From the NCBI GenBank assembly GCA_032622095.1, contig CP136063.1, forward strand, positions 28,150,987 to 28,214,986: a DNA stretch of 64,000 bases, read 5' to 3'. Below the pieces are notes generated by a model. That model saw only the letters and a program-made list of their open reading frames with translations. It was not told the origin of the DNA and made no database searches. The stretch comes from Siphonodentalium dalli. Its lineage: Eukaryota > Mollusca > Scaphopoda > Gadilida > Siphonodentaliidae. How positions within the stretch are numbered: the stretch's first letter is position 1; every line of letters begins with the position of its first letter. The translations under genes were made by a program, and so were the position numbers. Below are positions 22,523-32,821 of this stretch, in pieces.

Positions 22523-22790
22523 TTATCGACTTTTCTCGAAGATATTCTGAAGAATAAGTATAACACTCATATTTCTTTGATGACTGTATTTTGTGAAAAG
22601 ATTGTTCACACTGTTATCACATTCTAACATCAAATCAACCAGTATAACCAGGGACGGGGTGCTCGCATCAAACGCACTTATGCCAGGCATTCCCTTGTGG
22701 AATCGGACTACTTTCTTCAATGTTTCATGCCCAGGTTGTCATGCACTAAAACACTAATACATAGCAGACGGCGGTGGGTTAATCATAAGA
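22523..22790 (-). pseudogene. Mirror copy of the first ATPase fragment
   Basis: The minus strand reads VVRFHKGMPGISAFDASTPS, then LVILVDLMLECDNSVNNLFT and KYSHQRNMSVILILQNIF. The Walker B-like aspartate is present in LVDLM, and the QNIF sensor region is better than in the left arm. The PPP..MYWCF part further upstream (about 22,745-22,785) is frameshifted. Confidence 0.75.
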
Positions 22791-22794
22791 GTCG

Positions 22795-22905
22795 CTTCGA
22801 GAGGTTCGGGGGTGTTTAGAGGATACGAACCACATCCCAGAAGAGAAGCTAAGCTACAGCTTGGACTAAACAAGTGGCAGAGTAATATTGTTTGGGCCTC
22901 AGGCC
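22795..22905 (+). pseudogene. Deleted remnant of the outward frame
   Basis: gaggttcgggggtgtttaga to the polyA-poor end matches the 3' part of the frame at 10,856-11,272. The upstream ~390 bases are missing here, with the break at cctctc/gaagcgactc. Confidence 0.5.
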
Positions 22906-23544
22906 CCCCTTGATATTCCAGGTTCTCACATGTTTTATTTTAATTTTGTGTGTGGACACCTAGAATATTGAGGGGGACATTTATTCGTCAATTGTATCGA
23001 AATTCCGAAAAAATAGGAGTATGCGTTATATCGAAGGTAAGTGGTTAATTTACTGATTCTATTGCAAACGAAATCTCAACAGCGAAAGTGTTAAAACCCA
23101 CCCGACTCAAGTACATATAATTTGCTTTAAAACAGCTAACAAATTTTTCGGAATAATTAGATTGATTGAAAGCTAAAAGCCTCGTTGATCTCATTAACAC
23201 CACCATCAATGGCTTAATACTAAAGCACACACAGCCGAGGAATCAATAATTGGAGTTTGGTTCAGTTCATTCGAAAAGTGGGGGATCAATAAAATTAGTG
23301 GACTAGTCGAAGGTAAACTACCCATATTATTATAGGTAATTGCGTAAGCTATATCCGATATCTACATATCTACGTATCTATATATCTACGGATCTATATA
23401 ACTACTTAATTAATTATATAAACGGATTAAAACAATATCGATTTTATTTTCCTCCTCATCCACAATCTCAATCACATATACATCCCTGTGACCCTCCCGT
23501 ATACTACTGACCCACACACACAAACTGTCCTCAAATATATATTA

Positions 23545-24477
23545 GACTAGCAGGTTAGCCCGCCACTCGCGTGGTTCGTCTCATTGCTTTGTTCGAAAAA
23601 GCAATTGCAACAGCTTCCGAGACACGTATGCTGCAACTAGGTCTAAAATTTCGTCGAAATCCGCCAGTTTTACTCGATTTGACCTTGAATTGATCAGTAG
23701 GCTTCAATATTTGACACGGCAATTGACTGCCGTGGGCCACGGCTGCCGTAACAGTTGATAACATGTTCACATTCGGCGGATCGGGCACTGCGGTCAGTCA
23801 AAAAACATAACACACACGCTATAACTCCGGTATCACTAACGTACGCGGCATTGGAAGGGTCAGGTTAACTTCCGCCTGGACCCACGTGGCGTGACGTAAT
23901 TCACAACCACGTGTATTTATCTCGAAAGTCTTAAAACTGCGCGACACACACAATGACCCGATAATGGGCATGCATTCCCTAGAATTTCCCAGAAGATATT
24001 CACAGGGAGGTCAAGTGACCAATTTTGAAATTTGCTGGTCGCATTCGTCTGTAGGTCTGAGGAATTATCGGCTAGATATTGTTACCAACATGACATATTT
24101 TAATTAATCCCGCCGTGCACCCCAACACCAACGCAGCGTAATTGTGGTCGAGATGACGAAATATGAGTGCGACAGAGAATATTGTTTGATCGAAAGTATT
24201 TGAATGAATTCGTCACAAGACTCGCCTTGATGCTGGCTAATATATATTTGTCCCTGCTAGGTGTTGAGAATGTGAATTAAAATTGCCATGGGAATGCCGT
24301 GGGGGTCTAATCCGATGAAAATGTCCCCGTTCCTAGGAAGCGAGTTCCAGATAACGTAAACAAACGCTGTATGCAAAAGCCGAAGGGAATGAAGAGCGTT
24401 AACTGGTTAACGAACCCAAATATGGAAGATCTTTATCAACGACACTGCGGATACGAACGCTCTTTAACTATCAACGC
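23545..24477 (+). repeat. Dispersed repeat R1, copy 1 (mate at 48,112-49,078)
   Basis: It begins actagcaggttagcccgcca, again a head able to fold (gcccgccactcgcgtgg). Long blocks such as gaaaaagcaattgcaacagc, cagttgataacatgttcaca and tgtttgatcgaaagtatttg are shared in order and orientation with 48,112-49,078 at roughly 90% identity. It follows directly on the right flank of the Polinton. Frames here are not shared between copies and I regard it as non-coding. Confidence 0.8.
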
Positions 24478-24563
24478 TAATATGATCGTACGTGACACGT
24501 AACGGAGCAACCACCAAGTTGATCATTAAGTTCAATATTAGAATAATTATCGGATGTTCCGTA

Positions 24564-25094
24564 CACAGTACTACATGTGCTACACCACTCGCAGAAATGT
24601 TTGTGTCATCACACTAAAATACCATGTTAGAACTTGGATTGATATATTCGTAATGGTATATAGTCACCAATAGCCGGGTTACTATCGTAGTACCTGACAT
24701 TTCCCATCTAGTGAACTATTCAACCCAGCATTAAAATCATGGTTATGATCAGTCCAAACATATGACTAAAGTTCGAACATAAGATAATAATAGTTGAGAA
24801 CCTGGTGTGAAATCAACTGTGGTGGGGTCTCAAGTAAATCTACCCCTGCACGTCAGAACAAAATTATGTAATAAGTAGCTTGAGGATGGAAGTGAACCAT
24901 CATCCCACAGCGAAATCAACCAGGCCTGCTGGGTTTGAATAGTTCACTTGATGGGCTATGTCAGGTACTACGTTATTAACGCGGCTATTGGTGACTATAT
25001 ACGATTACAAATATATCAATCCAAGTTCTAACATGGTATTTTAGTGTGATGACACAGACATTTCTCCGAGTGGTGTAGCACATGTAGTACCCTG
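24564..25094. mobile_element. 531-bp MITE with ~170-bp inverted ends, TA flanks
   Basis: The left end, cacagtactacatgtgctac, and the right end, gtagcacatgtagtaccctg, are inverted repeats that continue for about 170 bases (caccactcgcagaaatg, aataccatgttagaacttgg, gtcaccaatagccg). TA stands on each side (24,562-24,563 and 25,095-25,096). The ~190-base middle has no gene. The TA target suggests mobilisation by a Tc1/mariner-type transposase. A long TA microsatellite follows the right end. Confidence 0.8.
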
Positions 25095-25129
25095 TATATA
25101 TATATATATATATATATATCACAGCAGAT

Positions 25130-25775
25130 GTTTTCTTAGAATTAATGAATGGAAATGGAATGCATTTTAATATTTGAGTAGGACATGGATTACCTTAGCT
25201 GAAGGCAATCAATGCAATACATGTAAGCTATGTAGAAACAGAAATTATTGAATGGAGTGTAGCGAATAGGATGCGTCACTTTAATATTTGAGTCGGACAT
25301 AGATTACCTTAGCTGAAGGCAATCAATGCAATACATGTAAGCTATGTAGATACAGAAATTATTGAATGAAGTGTAATGAATATGAAGCGCCATTTTAATG
25401 AAATATCGATTGGGTAGAAGAGAAATGTCACTTTAATAGTTAACGATGATATACTTGTAGAATTATAGATTATCCCCATTTGAGACGATCAATGCAATGA
25501 GCAGTGTAGAAATGGAAAAATGTTGCCAGAATGAATTGATGTGTGTAAACATAAAGTCTCACTTTAATGAAATGTTGAGATGATGGAATCAACGATGAAT
25601 TTGCAATTTCCGTTAATGAAGAAACCAATGATGACATTGGTTTACATGTATATACAGCTGAAAATGTGAATTGACTGAAATGTAATTATGAAAGTGTCAA
25701 TGACACTGTAGCTCAACATGGAAAGGGAATAATTTCATGTGTTACAGTCAATGGAGTGATTAGGAATGTGGAAAG
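25130..25775 (+). repeat. Tandem ~125-base units leading into the YY1-like array
   Basis: taccttagctgaaggcaatc and aatacatgtaagctatgtag occur twice about 125 bases apart; a third, more degraded unit lies near 25,440-25,530. From about 25,717 (ttcatgtgttacagtcaatg, gagtgattaggaatg) the sequence matches the arm of the second giant palindrome at about 46,400-46,460. Confidence 0.65.
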
Positions 25776-25779
25776 TTGA

Positions 25780-27410
25780 AAGGCCTAGTTATGCAAAGAT
25801 TAAAATCCAAGATGGCCACGACCCAAAAAAGACTCCTTCCTATTTACATGTCATTGTTAACATCCTTCGCAAAATTTCATGATGTTCCGACAAAAGATAC
25901 GAGCTGTAGCCTGTGTCAAAGGATTTAGTCGTGTAAAGAGTAAAATACAAGATGGCTGCTGGTGGCCAGGTTTTTTGGTTGAATGACCTCAAAATGAATC
26001 GTTTCCCATCTACATGTCATTGTTAGCATCCATGACAAATCTCATGATGCTCGGAGCCAAGATACGACTTGTAGCCCTTGCCAAAGGATTTAGTCATGCA
26101 AAGAGTAAAATCCAAGATGGCTGCTGGCGGTCATGTTTTTTCGCCAAACGACACCAAAATTACTCGTTTCCCATCTACATGTCAATTTTAACATCCATGA
26201 CAAATTTAATAATGATCCGACAAAAAATACGAGCTGTAGCCCGTGCTAATGGATTGAATTTTGAAATCCAAGATGACCACTGACGGCCATGTTTTTTGGT
26301 CACACAACCCCAAAATGACTCGTTCCCATCTACATTGTACATGTCAATGTCAATAGCCATGATAAATATCATAATTATTTGACCAAAGGTACGACCTAGA
26401 GCCTGTGCCGAAGGATTTAGTCAAGCAAAGAGTAAAATCCAAGATGGCTGCTGGCAGCCATGTATTTTGGCCGAATGACCACAAAAGGGCTCGTTCCCAT
26501 CTACACGTCATTTTTAACATCAATGAAAAATTTCACGAAGATCCGACCAAAGCCACGACCAGTAGCCCGCGCCTGGATTTAGTCATGCAAAGAGTAAAAA
26601 CCAAGATGGCTGCTGGCGGCCATGTTTTTTGCCGAACGACCCCAATATTACTCATTCCCATCTGCCTGTCATTATTAACATCCATGACAAATTTCATGAT
26701 AATCAGACGAACAGTACGACATGTAGACCACGCCAATCGATTTAATTTTTAAATCCAAGATGGCTGCCAGTGACCATGTTTTTTGGCCGAATGACACCAA
26801 AATGACTCGTTCCCATCTACATGTCAATGTCAACATTCCTGACAAATTTCATAATGGTCTGACCAAAGGTAGGACCTGTAGCCCGTGCCAAAGGATTTAG
26901 TCATGCAAAGAGTAAAATCCAAGATGGCTGCTGGCGGCCATGTTTTTTGGCCGAATGACCCCAAAAGGACTCGTTCCCATCTACATGTCATTGTTAACAT
27001 CCATGACAATTTCATGAAGATCCGACCAAAGCTACGACCTGTAGCCCGCGCCAAAGGATTTAGTCAAGCAAAAAGTAAAATCAAAGATGGTTCCTGGCGG
27101 CCATTTTTTGGCAGAACGATCCCAAAATGACTCGTGCCCATCTACATGTCATTATTGACATCCATGACAAATTTCTTGATGGTCAGACAAACAGTACCAC
27201 CTGTAGACACAGCGCCAATTGATTTAATTTTGAAATCCAAGATTGCCGGCACCGGCAATGCTTTTTGACCAATGACCCCAAAATGACTCATTCCCATATA
27301 CATGTTAATGTCAACATTCATGATAAATTTCATAAAGATCAGACCAAAGGTACGACCTGTAGCCCGTGCCAATTGTTGACATACACACACGCGGACGACA
27401 GACGTCAACC
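25780..27410 (+). repeat. Ten-unit ~160-base tandem array with AAGATGGC/GCCAT cores
   Basis: Unit starts recur at about 25,809, 25,950, 26,116, 26,270, 26,442, 26,605, 26,757, 26,927, 27,088 and 27,240. A typical unit has gcaaagagtaaaatccaaga, tggctgctggcggccatgtt, ttttggccgaatgacc, tcgttcccatctacatgtca and gacctgtagcccgtgccaaa. Frames of 60-115 codons on both strands follow from the repeat and shift between units. The array ends in acatacacacacgcggacga. A single unit also occurs in both arms of the second palindrome (about 34,030-34,075 and 46,495-46,545). Confidence 0.85.
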
Positions 27411-27599
27411 CATGGCAATAGCTCTAACTTACAAAGTAAGTTGAGCTGATAATGAATATGTGATGTGTCGCTTTTAATGAATTGGCAATGACATGATGAC
27501 AGCGGTATGGAAACGGTCACTGCGGTGGAGTTACGATACATGCCGTTCGGTTATGATACCACGGTCTACAGGTTGAAGAAAATTATGATATATGTTCAT
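27411..27599. other. Spacer, nothing recognised
   Basis: The first part continues the CA-rich tail of the array. I see no gene or repeat that I can name. Confidence 0.4.
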
Positions 27600-27990
27600 G
27601 GGGATCTTTCTATAGATCGGATAAGTGTTGGCGCTGGGTATTGCTGTTAAAATAGTCACATCCATTAAAACCGCCATAAACAGCATTAATATTATAAACA
27701 AACCTTGTTATACCAATCATAAATACATGCATAATGTAAAAACACCGAGTAGACCCCCACTGCATGTACACGTATATGGACTTTTGTTAGAAATGCCACC
27801 GTTATTTACAACATACCGCATTACCAGTATAGCCAATAAGCTAAATCTTAGATTTTGTTGTTGAATGCCTGAATGGGTCATCATGAATCACTCTCGACCT
27901 AATCAATTGCCACGGTGTATGAAAGTGTTTTGCTTATCGCTCACTATTTACTTCCTGTATATATACAAACGCTCTGCTTACACATCTGGA
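27600..27990 (+). mobile_element. Diverged solo relative of the Polinton-associated MITE
   Basis: gctgttaaaatagtcacatc, aaaaccgccataaacag and ataccaatcataaatac correspond in order to the start of the MITE at 14,070-14,215 (gctgttaaaatatgcac, aaccgccataaacag, atcccaatcagaaat). cactatttacttcctgtata and aaacgctctgc match its later part. The ends are not clear. The MITE family therefore also exists outside the Polinton. Confidence 0.55.
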
Positions 27991-28129
27991 GTGTTTTGTG
28001 GAAAATATCGCATTCATAATAGTATCATTATTCTATACTATTAGTATATCCTTGAGGAAATTGTCACAATTTGGTAACTGCTATTTCTAAATTATTACTT
28101 ATCACATGTAATAGTACATATTTACATGT

Positions 28130-28835
28130 ACATTTACAGTAGCTGATATGCCTGACTTCATCCAGGCTATTTAGGGAACAATGTTGCCAATCGGTATACA
28201 TGTACAATGTATGATTATATATCGAGGTCGCAGTCAAGGACACAGTCGCCCATGAAATTGGACCCACCCATATAGTTACCGGGATCAAAGTACATGAACC
28301 GTAGGCCTTTGGTACATTATCAAATTTGAGTTGGATCAGTCGTGCAGTTTTCGACTCTATAACACACAGAGACAGAAGTTCCAAAATATAATATAATAGA
28401 CCAAGTGATGTACCTGACTTCTTCCGCACTATTTAGGGATTTCTCTATGAACGCCTCAGTTTGACAAAATACCGGTATACAGCATCTGGACAAACGATCA
28501 GTCAAGGTCCAGAAACATATGAGCGTATGTGTGCTACCAGTAAGTCAATGTCAAGGACAGTCGCATCATGTGAAATTACACCTGCCCATATTGTTTCCAG
28601 TATGAAAGAAACCTACACACATGTACCAATCGATTGGTTGAGGTCCAGACACATACCTACATGCATATGAGCAAGGTCATGGTCAAGGACATGGTCACTC
28701 ATGAACTTGGACCCGCCCATTTCCGGGATCAAAGTAGGCATACGATACATGTACATACCAAATTTGAGTGGGATCAGTTAAGCAGTTTTCGATTCTATAA
28801 GACCCACACACAGACAGAAGTTCCGAAAAACAACC
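28130..28835 (+). repeat. Two adjacent copies of a head/tail retroposon-like repeat
   Basis: Heads at about 28,140 (gcctgacttcatccaggcta) and 28,411 (acctgacttcttccgcacta) are each followed by tatttaggga. Each copy ends with caaatttgagttggatcagt, cagttttcgactctataa, a short acacacagacagaagttcc tail and aaaatataatat. The tail of copy 1 runs straight into the head of copy 2. Confidence 0.65.
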
Positions 28836-29130
28836 AACGACAAATCAACAAATGACCGACAATAAAAAACTACTAACGAAAAAACACACCGACTGACGAA
28901 TGGTCGCACATGACCGATAAATGACGAGGATGATGATGACAAATGAAAACAGACAACAACGAAGAAAAATACCGACCGACGACGAAAAATTGACTGACGA
29001 CGAAAAACAAACGGCCAACGACTAACACGATGTCGAACGATCGATGACGAAGAATTACTGATGGCGAAAAAACAAACGGCCAACGACAAACACGACGTCG
29101 AACAATCGACGACGAAAAATGTTTTGACGA
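28836..29130. repeat. GACGAAAAA low-complexity tract
   Basis: Imperfect repetitions of cgacgacgaaaaa / acaaacggccaacgac. The same type of tract resumes at 29,385-29,580. Frames across it on the minus strand (phenylalanine- and arginine-rich) are low-complexity artefacts. Confidence 0.75.
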
Positions 29131-29384
29131 CAAACACATCGACCCAGGCCTGCAGGTTTCAAAATTATGTGTAACCTACGGTACATGTATTTTTCGTTCA
29201 CCTGGTTTGTGCTCAGGCAATCCTAGTCGAAAATCTACGGGATATAATGTAACCTGCTGAACACAACTAGTTTCCACTTAACCACAGTGCAGTTAGCATT
29301 TCCACCGCGGCCGAAATGCAACTACATTGTATAGGCTACCGCGGCTCCACTGGCTAACTACAGTTGGGCCGCGGTGTACTTGCC
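29131..29384. other. ~250-base segment inside the GACGAAAAA tract
   Basis: This non-repetitive block (cctgcaggtttcaaaattat to gccgcggtgtacttgcc) separates two similar low-complexity tracts and may be an insertion. It has internal ccgcgg sites and no frame of note. Confidence 0.35.
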
Positions 29385-29580
29385 ACGAAAAACACGACAA
29401 ATGAACAAACAATAAAAACAAACGACCAACAATAAAAACGACGACAAACTACCAAGGACGAAAAACGACAGACGACAGCCAAACACGAATGACGACAAAC
29501 ACACTGACTGTGAAACTGATGACTAACGAATGACGACGACAAATTGTCAAATGATGAAAAACGATTAAATGAAATAATAA
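29385..29580. repeat. GACGAAAAA low-complexity tract, second part
   Basis: This is the same composition and motifs as 28,836-29,130. Confidence 0.7.
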
Positions 29581-29613
29581 TCAAAATTTAATTTTTAAAG
29601 CAAACAGACCTAC

Positions 29614-29710
29614 CTTTAAAAAACTTGGATTTGGAGAACAATGGCTCCAGAACCATGAATGTGTTCACAACAGCACCAGCAAAATCTTCATCGTACATGT
29701 ATATCACTTC
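29614..29710 (-). CDS. Possible coding exon of an unknown gene
   Basis: The minus strand reads EVIYMYDEDFAGAVVNTF then MVLEPLFSKSKFFK, and at 29,614/29,613 meets a good splice donor, AAAG|GTAGGT. A possible acceptor (ccaattcaag) sits before the first residue at 29,711, though its pyrimidine tract is weak. An open frame continues upstream to 29,842. The amino-acid composition looks like a real protein, unlike the surrounding repeats, but I cannot name a family. It could be a stray exon of a host gene or a gene fragment carried by a repeat. Confidence 0.3.
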
Positions 29711-29939
29711 CTTGAATTGGAATGGACTGATTGAATCACACATGATAAGACGGTAACTATGAATTAGGAAACATACTACAATTGCAGTATACCTTGCACG
29801 CAACACAGAATTCTTTCTTTGATTTAAAAAAAAAATTTCCATTATGACGAACTTGAACTGTTGAAAGTTGAACGTTTTGGTTGATTGAATGATTCTTGAA
29901 TCTTGATCATTGTTTTCTCTAACAGTTTACAGATTGGGT

Positions 29940-30585
29940 GCTATGAGCTTCTCCAAAACGCCGCGACGACCATTCCGGTGGGTTTTTACCCTTAGATGGG
30001 AAGTTTGAGCACAATCGGTGCAGCCGTTTTAGAGTTTATAGAGGACAAATATATATATATATATACGGAAGTAGACTACGGAGTAGACTAGCAGGTTAGC
30101 CCGCCACTAGCGTGGTTGGTCAGACACATGACATTTGTTTTATTTTATTTTTTTTATTCTGCCTTTTTTAATTTTATTTTTTCAATGAGTTAATTCTGCC
30201 TTTTTAATCAAGAGAAATGATGGTACCCGTCCCTAAAAGAGGTATGATTTACGGTATATCTGACGAAAAAACTGACCCGATGAAAATCTCCCCCTTCCTA
30301 GGAACGACAGACATAAGAATCACACAACACACATTTTTTGTTTTAATTCTGCCTTTTTAATCAAGAGTAATGATGGTACCCGTCCCTAGGGCGGAAAAAC
30401 TGACCCGATGAAATTCTCCCCAGTGCCCCCATATGAACGACATACATCAGAATCGCGCGACACGCATTTGTTGTTTTCCAATGAGTTAATTCTGCCTTTT
30501 TAATGAAGATAAATGCATTCCGGTTCCGGTGCGTTTTGTGATTCGATGAAAATCTCCCCCGTTCCTAGGAACGACAGACATAAGA
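29940..30585 (+). repeat. Tail/head junction and ~150-base tandem units flanking palindrome 2
   Basis: A tail (gagcttctccaaaacgccgc, gaccattccggtgggttttt, ggtgcagccgttttagagtt, then TA-rich) leads into a head, actagcaggttagcccgcca, at 30,087. Then about three units follow with gttaattctgcctttttaat, gatggtacccgtccctaa, aactgacccgatgaaaatct and ggaacgacagacataagaat. The giant palindrome is inserted in the third unit, and the rest of that unit is on its far side at 47,684-47,770. Confidence 0.7.
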
Positions 30586-30591
30586 ATCACA
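30586..30591. other. 6-bp target-site duplication ATCACA of palindrome 2 (mate 47,684-47,689)
   Basis: ATCACA stands immediately outside both inverted ends. Sister units of the flanking repeat (about 30,317 and 30,448) read gaatcacacaacacac and gaatcgcgcgacacgc, so a single ATCACA-like site followed by cgacacgc is the expected uninterrupted form. This makes the duplication convincing. Confidence 0.85.
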
Positions 30592-30610
30592 TGATGATAC
30601 CCCCCCCTGT

Positions 30611-30705
30611 TTGGTGCCATCCTAGACAGTTTGACCTATATTCTCTGCAGTACCCCAGTTGGTACCAGTCTAGACAGTTTTACCTATATTCTCTGCAGTC
30701 CGCCC
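30611..30705 (+). repeat. Tandem pair of ~47-base terminal units
   Basis: ttggtgccatcctagacagt and ttggtaccagtctagacagt each start a ~47-base unit that ends in acctatattctctgcagt. The inverted mates are at about 47,573-47,668. Repeated blocks at the ends of an element can be binding sites for its replication or integration proteins (inference). Confidence 0.75.
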
Positions 30706-30831
30706 ATGCATTGCATCATGGTCTATTTGTGGTTTAGGTTATGATCCCCTTGTAATCTGATTATTATTTCGATAGAGCGTATGTCTGAGTGTATTTTCTC
30801 CCACCCCTACACACTTTAGCACAGGCAGCCC

Positions 30832-30883
30832 GTGTGAGATAGCTGGGTGAGATTTCCCTGTCTCACATAACACGTGACCTGCT
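30832..30883. repeat. Left hairpin of the Crypton
   Basis: gtgtgagatagc at 30,832-30,843 is the exact complement of gctatctcacac at 30,872-30,883. Inside there is a further gtgagatttccctgtctcac inverted pair. The structure lies ~90 bases before the predicted start of transcription. Confidence 0.8.
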
Positions 30884-30910
30884 ATCTCACACTACCCACG
30901 TGACTACTTC

Positions 30911-30922
30911 ACCTATATAATT
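30911..30922 (+). promoter_or_regulatory. TATA box candidate of the Crypton recombinase
   Basis: cctatataatta lies about 55 bases upstream of the ATG at 30,973, which leaves room for a short leader. The ATG context is aacaATGg, favourable for initiation. It is a motif match only. Confidence 0.45.
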
Positions 30923-30972
30923 AATAGCCGGAACTATTTTTATGTGAGCCGTCTGCATTTGTCAACAAAACA

Positions 30973-32081
30973 ATGGCGACAAACCAAAACAAATCTCGTT
31001 TCGAATCAATAAACACAGAAGAATTCGTAGAAGCGAATGAAAATAAAAACACGCTGAGGAAGACATCTTCTCATCTGAAATTATTGTATCAGTTTTTGAT
31101 TGAAAGACACGATGAACATCGCAAAATTCAGGATATTCCCCAGGTAGAATTGAACAAATATCTCGCAGAGTTCGTAATAAATGTCCGGAAAGCTGACGGC
31201 ACGGAATATGAACCAAGCTACTTGCGTGGAATGATCGGAAGCTTCAATCGTCAATTGAAACGCCACAGGCATGGTTCACAGATTATGTCATAGGAAAGTT
31301 ATGCCTTTTTCGATACCAGAGAAGCCCTCCGTATGAAGCAGAGAGATCTGAGATCGCAAGGAAAGGGGTCAAAACCAAAAAAAGCAGATCCGCTTACAGA
31401 TGATGATATAGACATGTTGTATTCAAGTGGGCAGCTGGGAAAATCTTCTCCAACCTCTATTCTGAATATGATGTGGTTTCAGAACACATTGCATTTTGGT
31501 ATCCGATGGGGCTCCGAACAACACCGGCGAATATGTTGGTTGACATTTCCCTTAAAATGGATACTGAGGCAAATTTACGATATCTGGAATATCGAGAAAG
31601 AACAACAAAAACCAGGACGGGTGACGACATAAATTATACCCGGATTTGTCCTCCTAGGATGTATGAAACACCAGCAAACAAGGATCGGTGCCCCATAGAA
31701 ATGTATCTTTTCTTTGAATCAATGAGACCAACAAACTACAGTCAAAATGATGACCCGTTCTACGTGGCAGTGGTCACAAATAATCAATTCCCCGCTGAAT
31801 AGGATAGATGGTTGTTGAAAGGTCCAGTAGGAAAAAACAAAATCGAGGGAATAATGAACAAGATGGCAATAAAAGCTGACTTACCTGGTGCGAAAACGGA
31901 TGAACGAAATATCAGTAATTCCAGTGTCAGAAAAACACTCGTCCAGAAAATGTCCGACAACAATGTCCCTGATTCTCTGCAAGTCTACGTGACAGGGCAT
32001 AAAAGCACAGATTCCCTGAATAACTACAGGCAACTTAACACAACACAGAAAAGAGCGATATCTGGTATATTATCCAGCAAT
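30973..32081 (+). pseudogene. Crypton tyrosine recombinase (KIAA1958/DUF3504-like), disrupted
   Basis: The protein would cut and rejoin DNA through a tyrosine to move the element. From the ATG at 30,973 it reads RKTSSHLKLLYQFLIERH, DIPQVELNKYLAEFVINVRK and EYEPSYLRGMIGSFNRQLKR, the usual N-terminal (SAM-like, core-binding) domain of the family. A TAG at 31,291 interrupts it; the same frame continues to the box I arginine in TLHFGIRWGSEQHRRI. A frameshift near 31,530 then gives LEYRERTTKTRTGD, PRMYETPANKDRCPIEMYLF, a second stop near 31,800, then NSSVRKTLVQKM (box II arginine; the usual histidine is replaced), GHKSTDSLNNY (histidine and nucleophilic tyrosine). The total, about 370 residues, is normal for the family. 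Two stops and one frameshift mean this copy is dead. Confidence 0.88.
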
Positions 32082-32099
32082 TAGAATCAAAGCAACAGT

Positions 32100-32320
32100 T
32101 TGGTGCCAACATTACCTCTTTCTGCTCCTTCGAACATTTATCCAGTTCCACAGATCATTGGAAACACACATTCAACTATTTGCACACAAGAAACCTCCAA
32201 CAAAAGTTTATTCGCTGGCGCGGAGTTGAACAAATGCACAATAAACATATATACGTGTGACCATGCTCAACCGAAGAGAAGGCGAATTCTTCAAATTGAA
32301 TCAGACAGTTAATGAACTTT
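32100..32320 (+). other. 3' part of the Crypton after the recombinase
   Basis: An open frame (32,100-32,312) continues with HAQPKRRRILQIESDS at its end, a basic stretch that could be the true C-terminal tail of the recombinase in another frame. No polyadenylation context was assigned. Confidence 0.3.
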
Positions 32321-32821
32321 TCAAGTGTAAAATCAAAACAAAGATGACGCTTCACGCCGCAACATGCGAAAGAAATAGTTCCAATTTAGAAAACATATTA
32401 TTGTTCCTATAAATCTGTTTAATTATTAAAATAATACTTCTTCAATCATGAAAACAGAAATATTTCCCTTATCCCCTATGGTGGGATTTATTCCCATAGC
32501 AAAACACGTTTGACCTATAGTGGCAAATATTTCATATCAATGAGCCTTTATCGAAATTCTACAGGTGCAACATTTCGTTTTCGTGACGTATTATGTTGAT
32601 TTCAGGATGTCGATTTCATGACTGACAGACTCAAACTCGTTAACCCTGCTCGCCTGGGTGAAACGCTTTGTTTATTCAGTATATACCTTTGGTATATACC
32701 GATGTCATACCCGATGATCACGAGTATCGCATTAGATTTTATCCCAGATGTACGGTTTAACTTGTGTTGAACGGCTCTAAAACGAAAACATCACAATGAG
32801 GCTCCTGGTGTGGGAGAAAAA

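Larger units (their letters stand above)
10292..23508. mobile_element. Polinton/Maverick relic forming one 13.2-kb palindrome
   Basis: The element starts AGTAGTATACGGGAGGGTCA and ends with the inverse complement, TGACCCTCCCGTATACTACT. AGT/ACT ends and a 6-bp duplication are Polinton hallmarks. The left arm is 10,292-17,132 and the right arm 17,142-23,508, complementary over essentially their whole length with a ~9-base loop. Each arm carries the same gene remnants in mirrored order: an outward frame, FtsK/HerA-type packaging ATPase, integrase with chromodomain start, penton-type minor capsid, PX, and double-jelly-roll major capsid protein cut short at the centre. Protein-primed DNA polymerase and protease are not seen. 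All genes are disrupted. Arm differences include a ~390-base deletion in the right arm (matching left 10,997-11,386) and a ~106-base duplication in the left arm near the centre. Confidence 0.92.
17142..23508 (-). repeat. Right arm of the Polinton palindrome
   Basis: This arm is the inverted partner of 10,292-17,132, with the same genes on the minus strand. It has a deletion of about 390 bases at about 22,797 relative to the left arm and scattered substitutions and indels. It retains some better frames (ATPase, integrase core). Confidence 0.92.

Noticed and set aside
10292-23508. Assembly artefact (false inverted duplication) as the explanation of palindrome 1
   Set aside because: The arms differ by a 390-base deletion, a 106-base duplication and many small changes, and both ends carry the proper terminus with a near-matching target duplication. 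Raw reads would still be decisive.
28778-29139. Phenylalanine/serine/arginine-rich minus-strand frames resembling membrane proteins
   Set aside because: They are made by the GACGAAAAA low-complexity tract.
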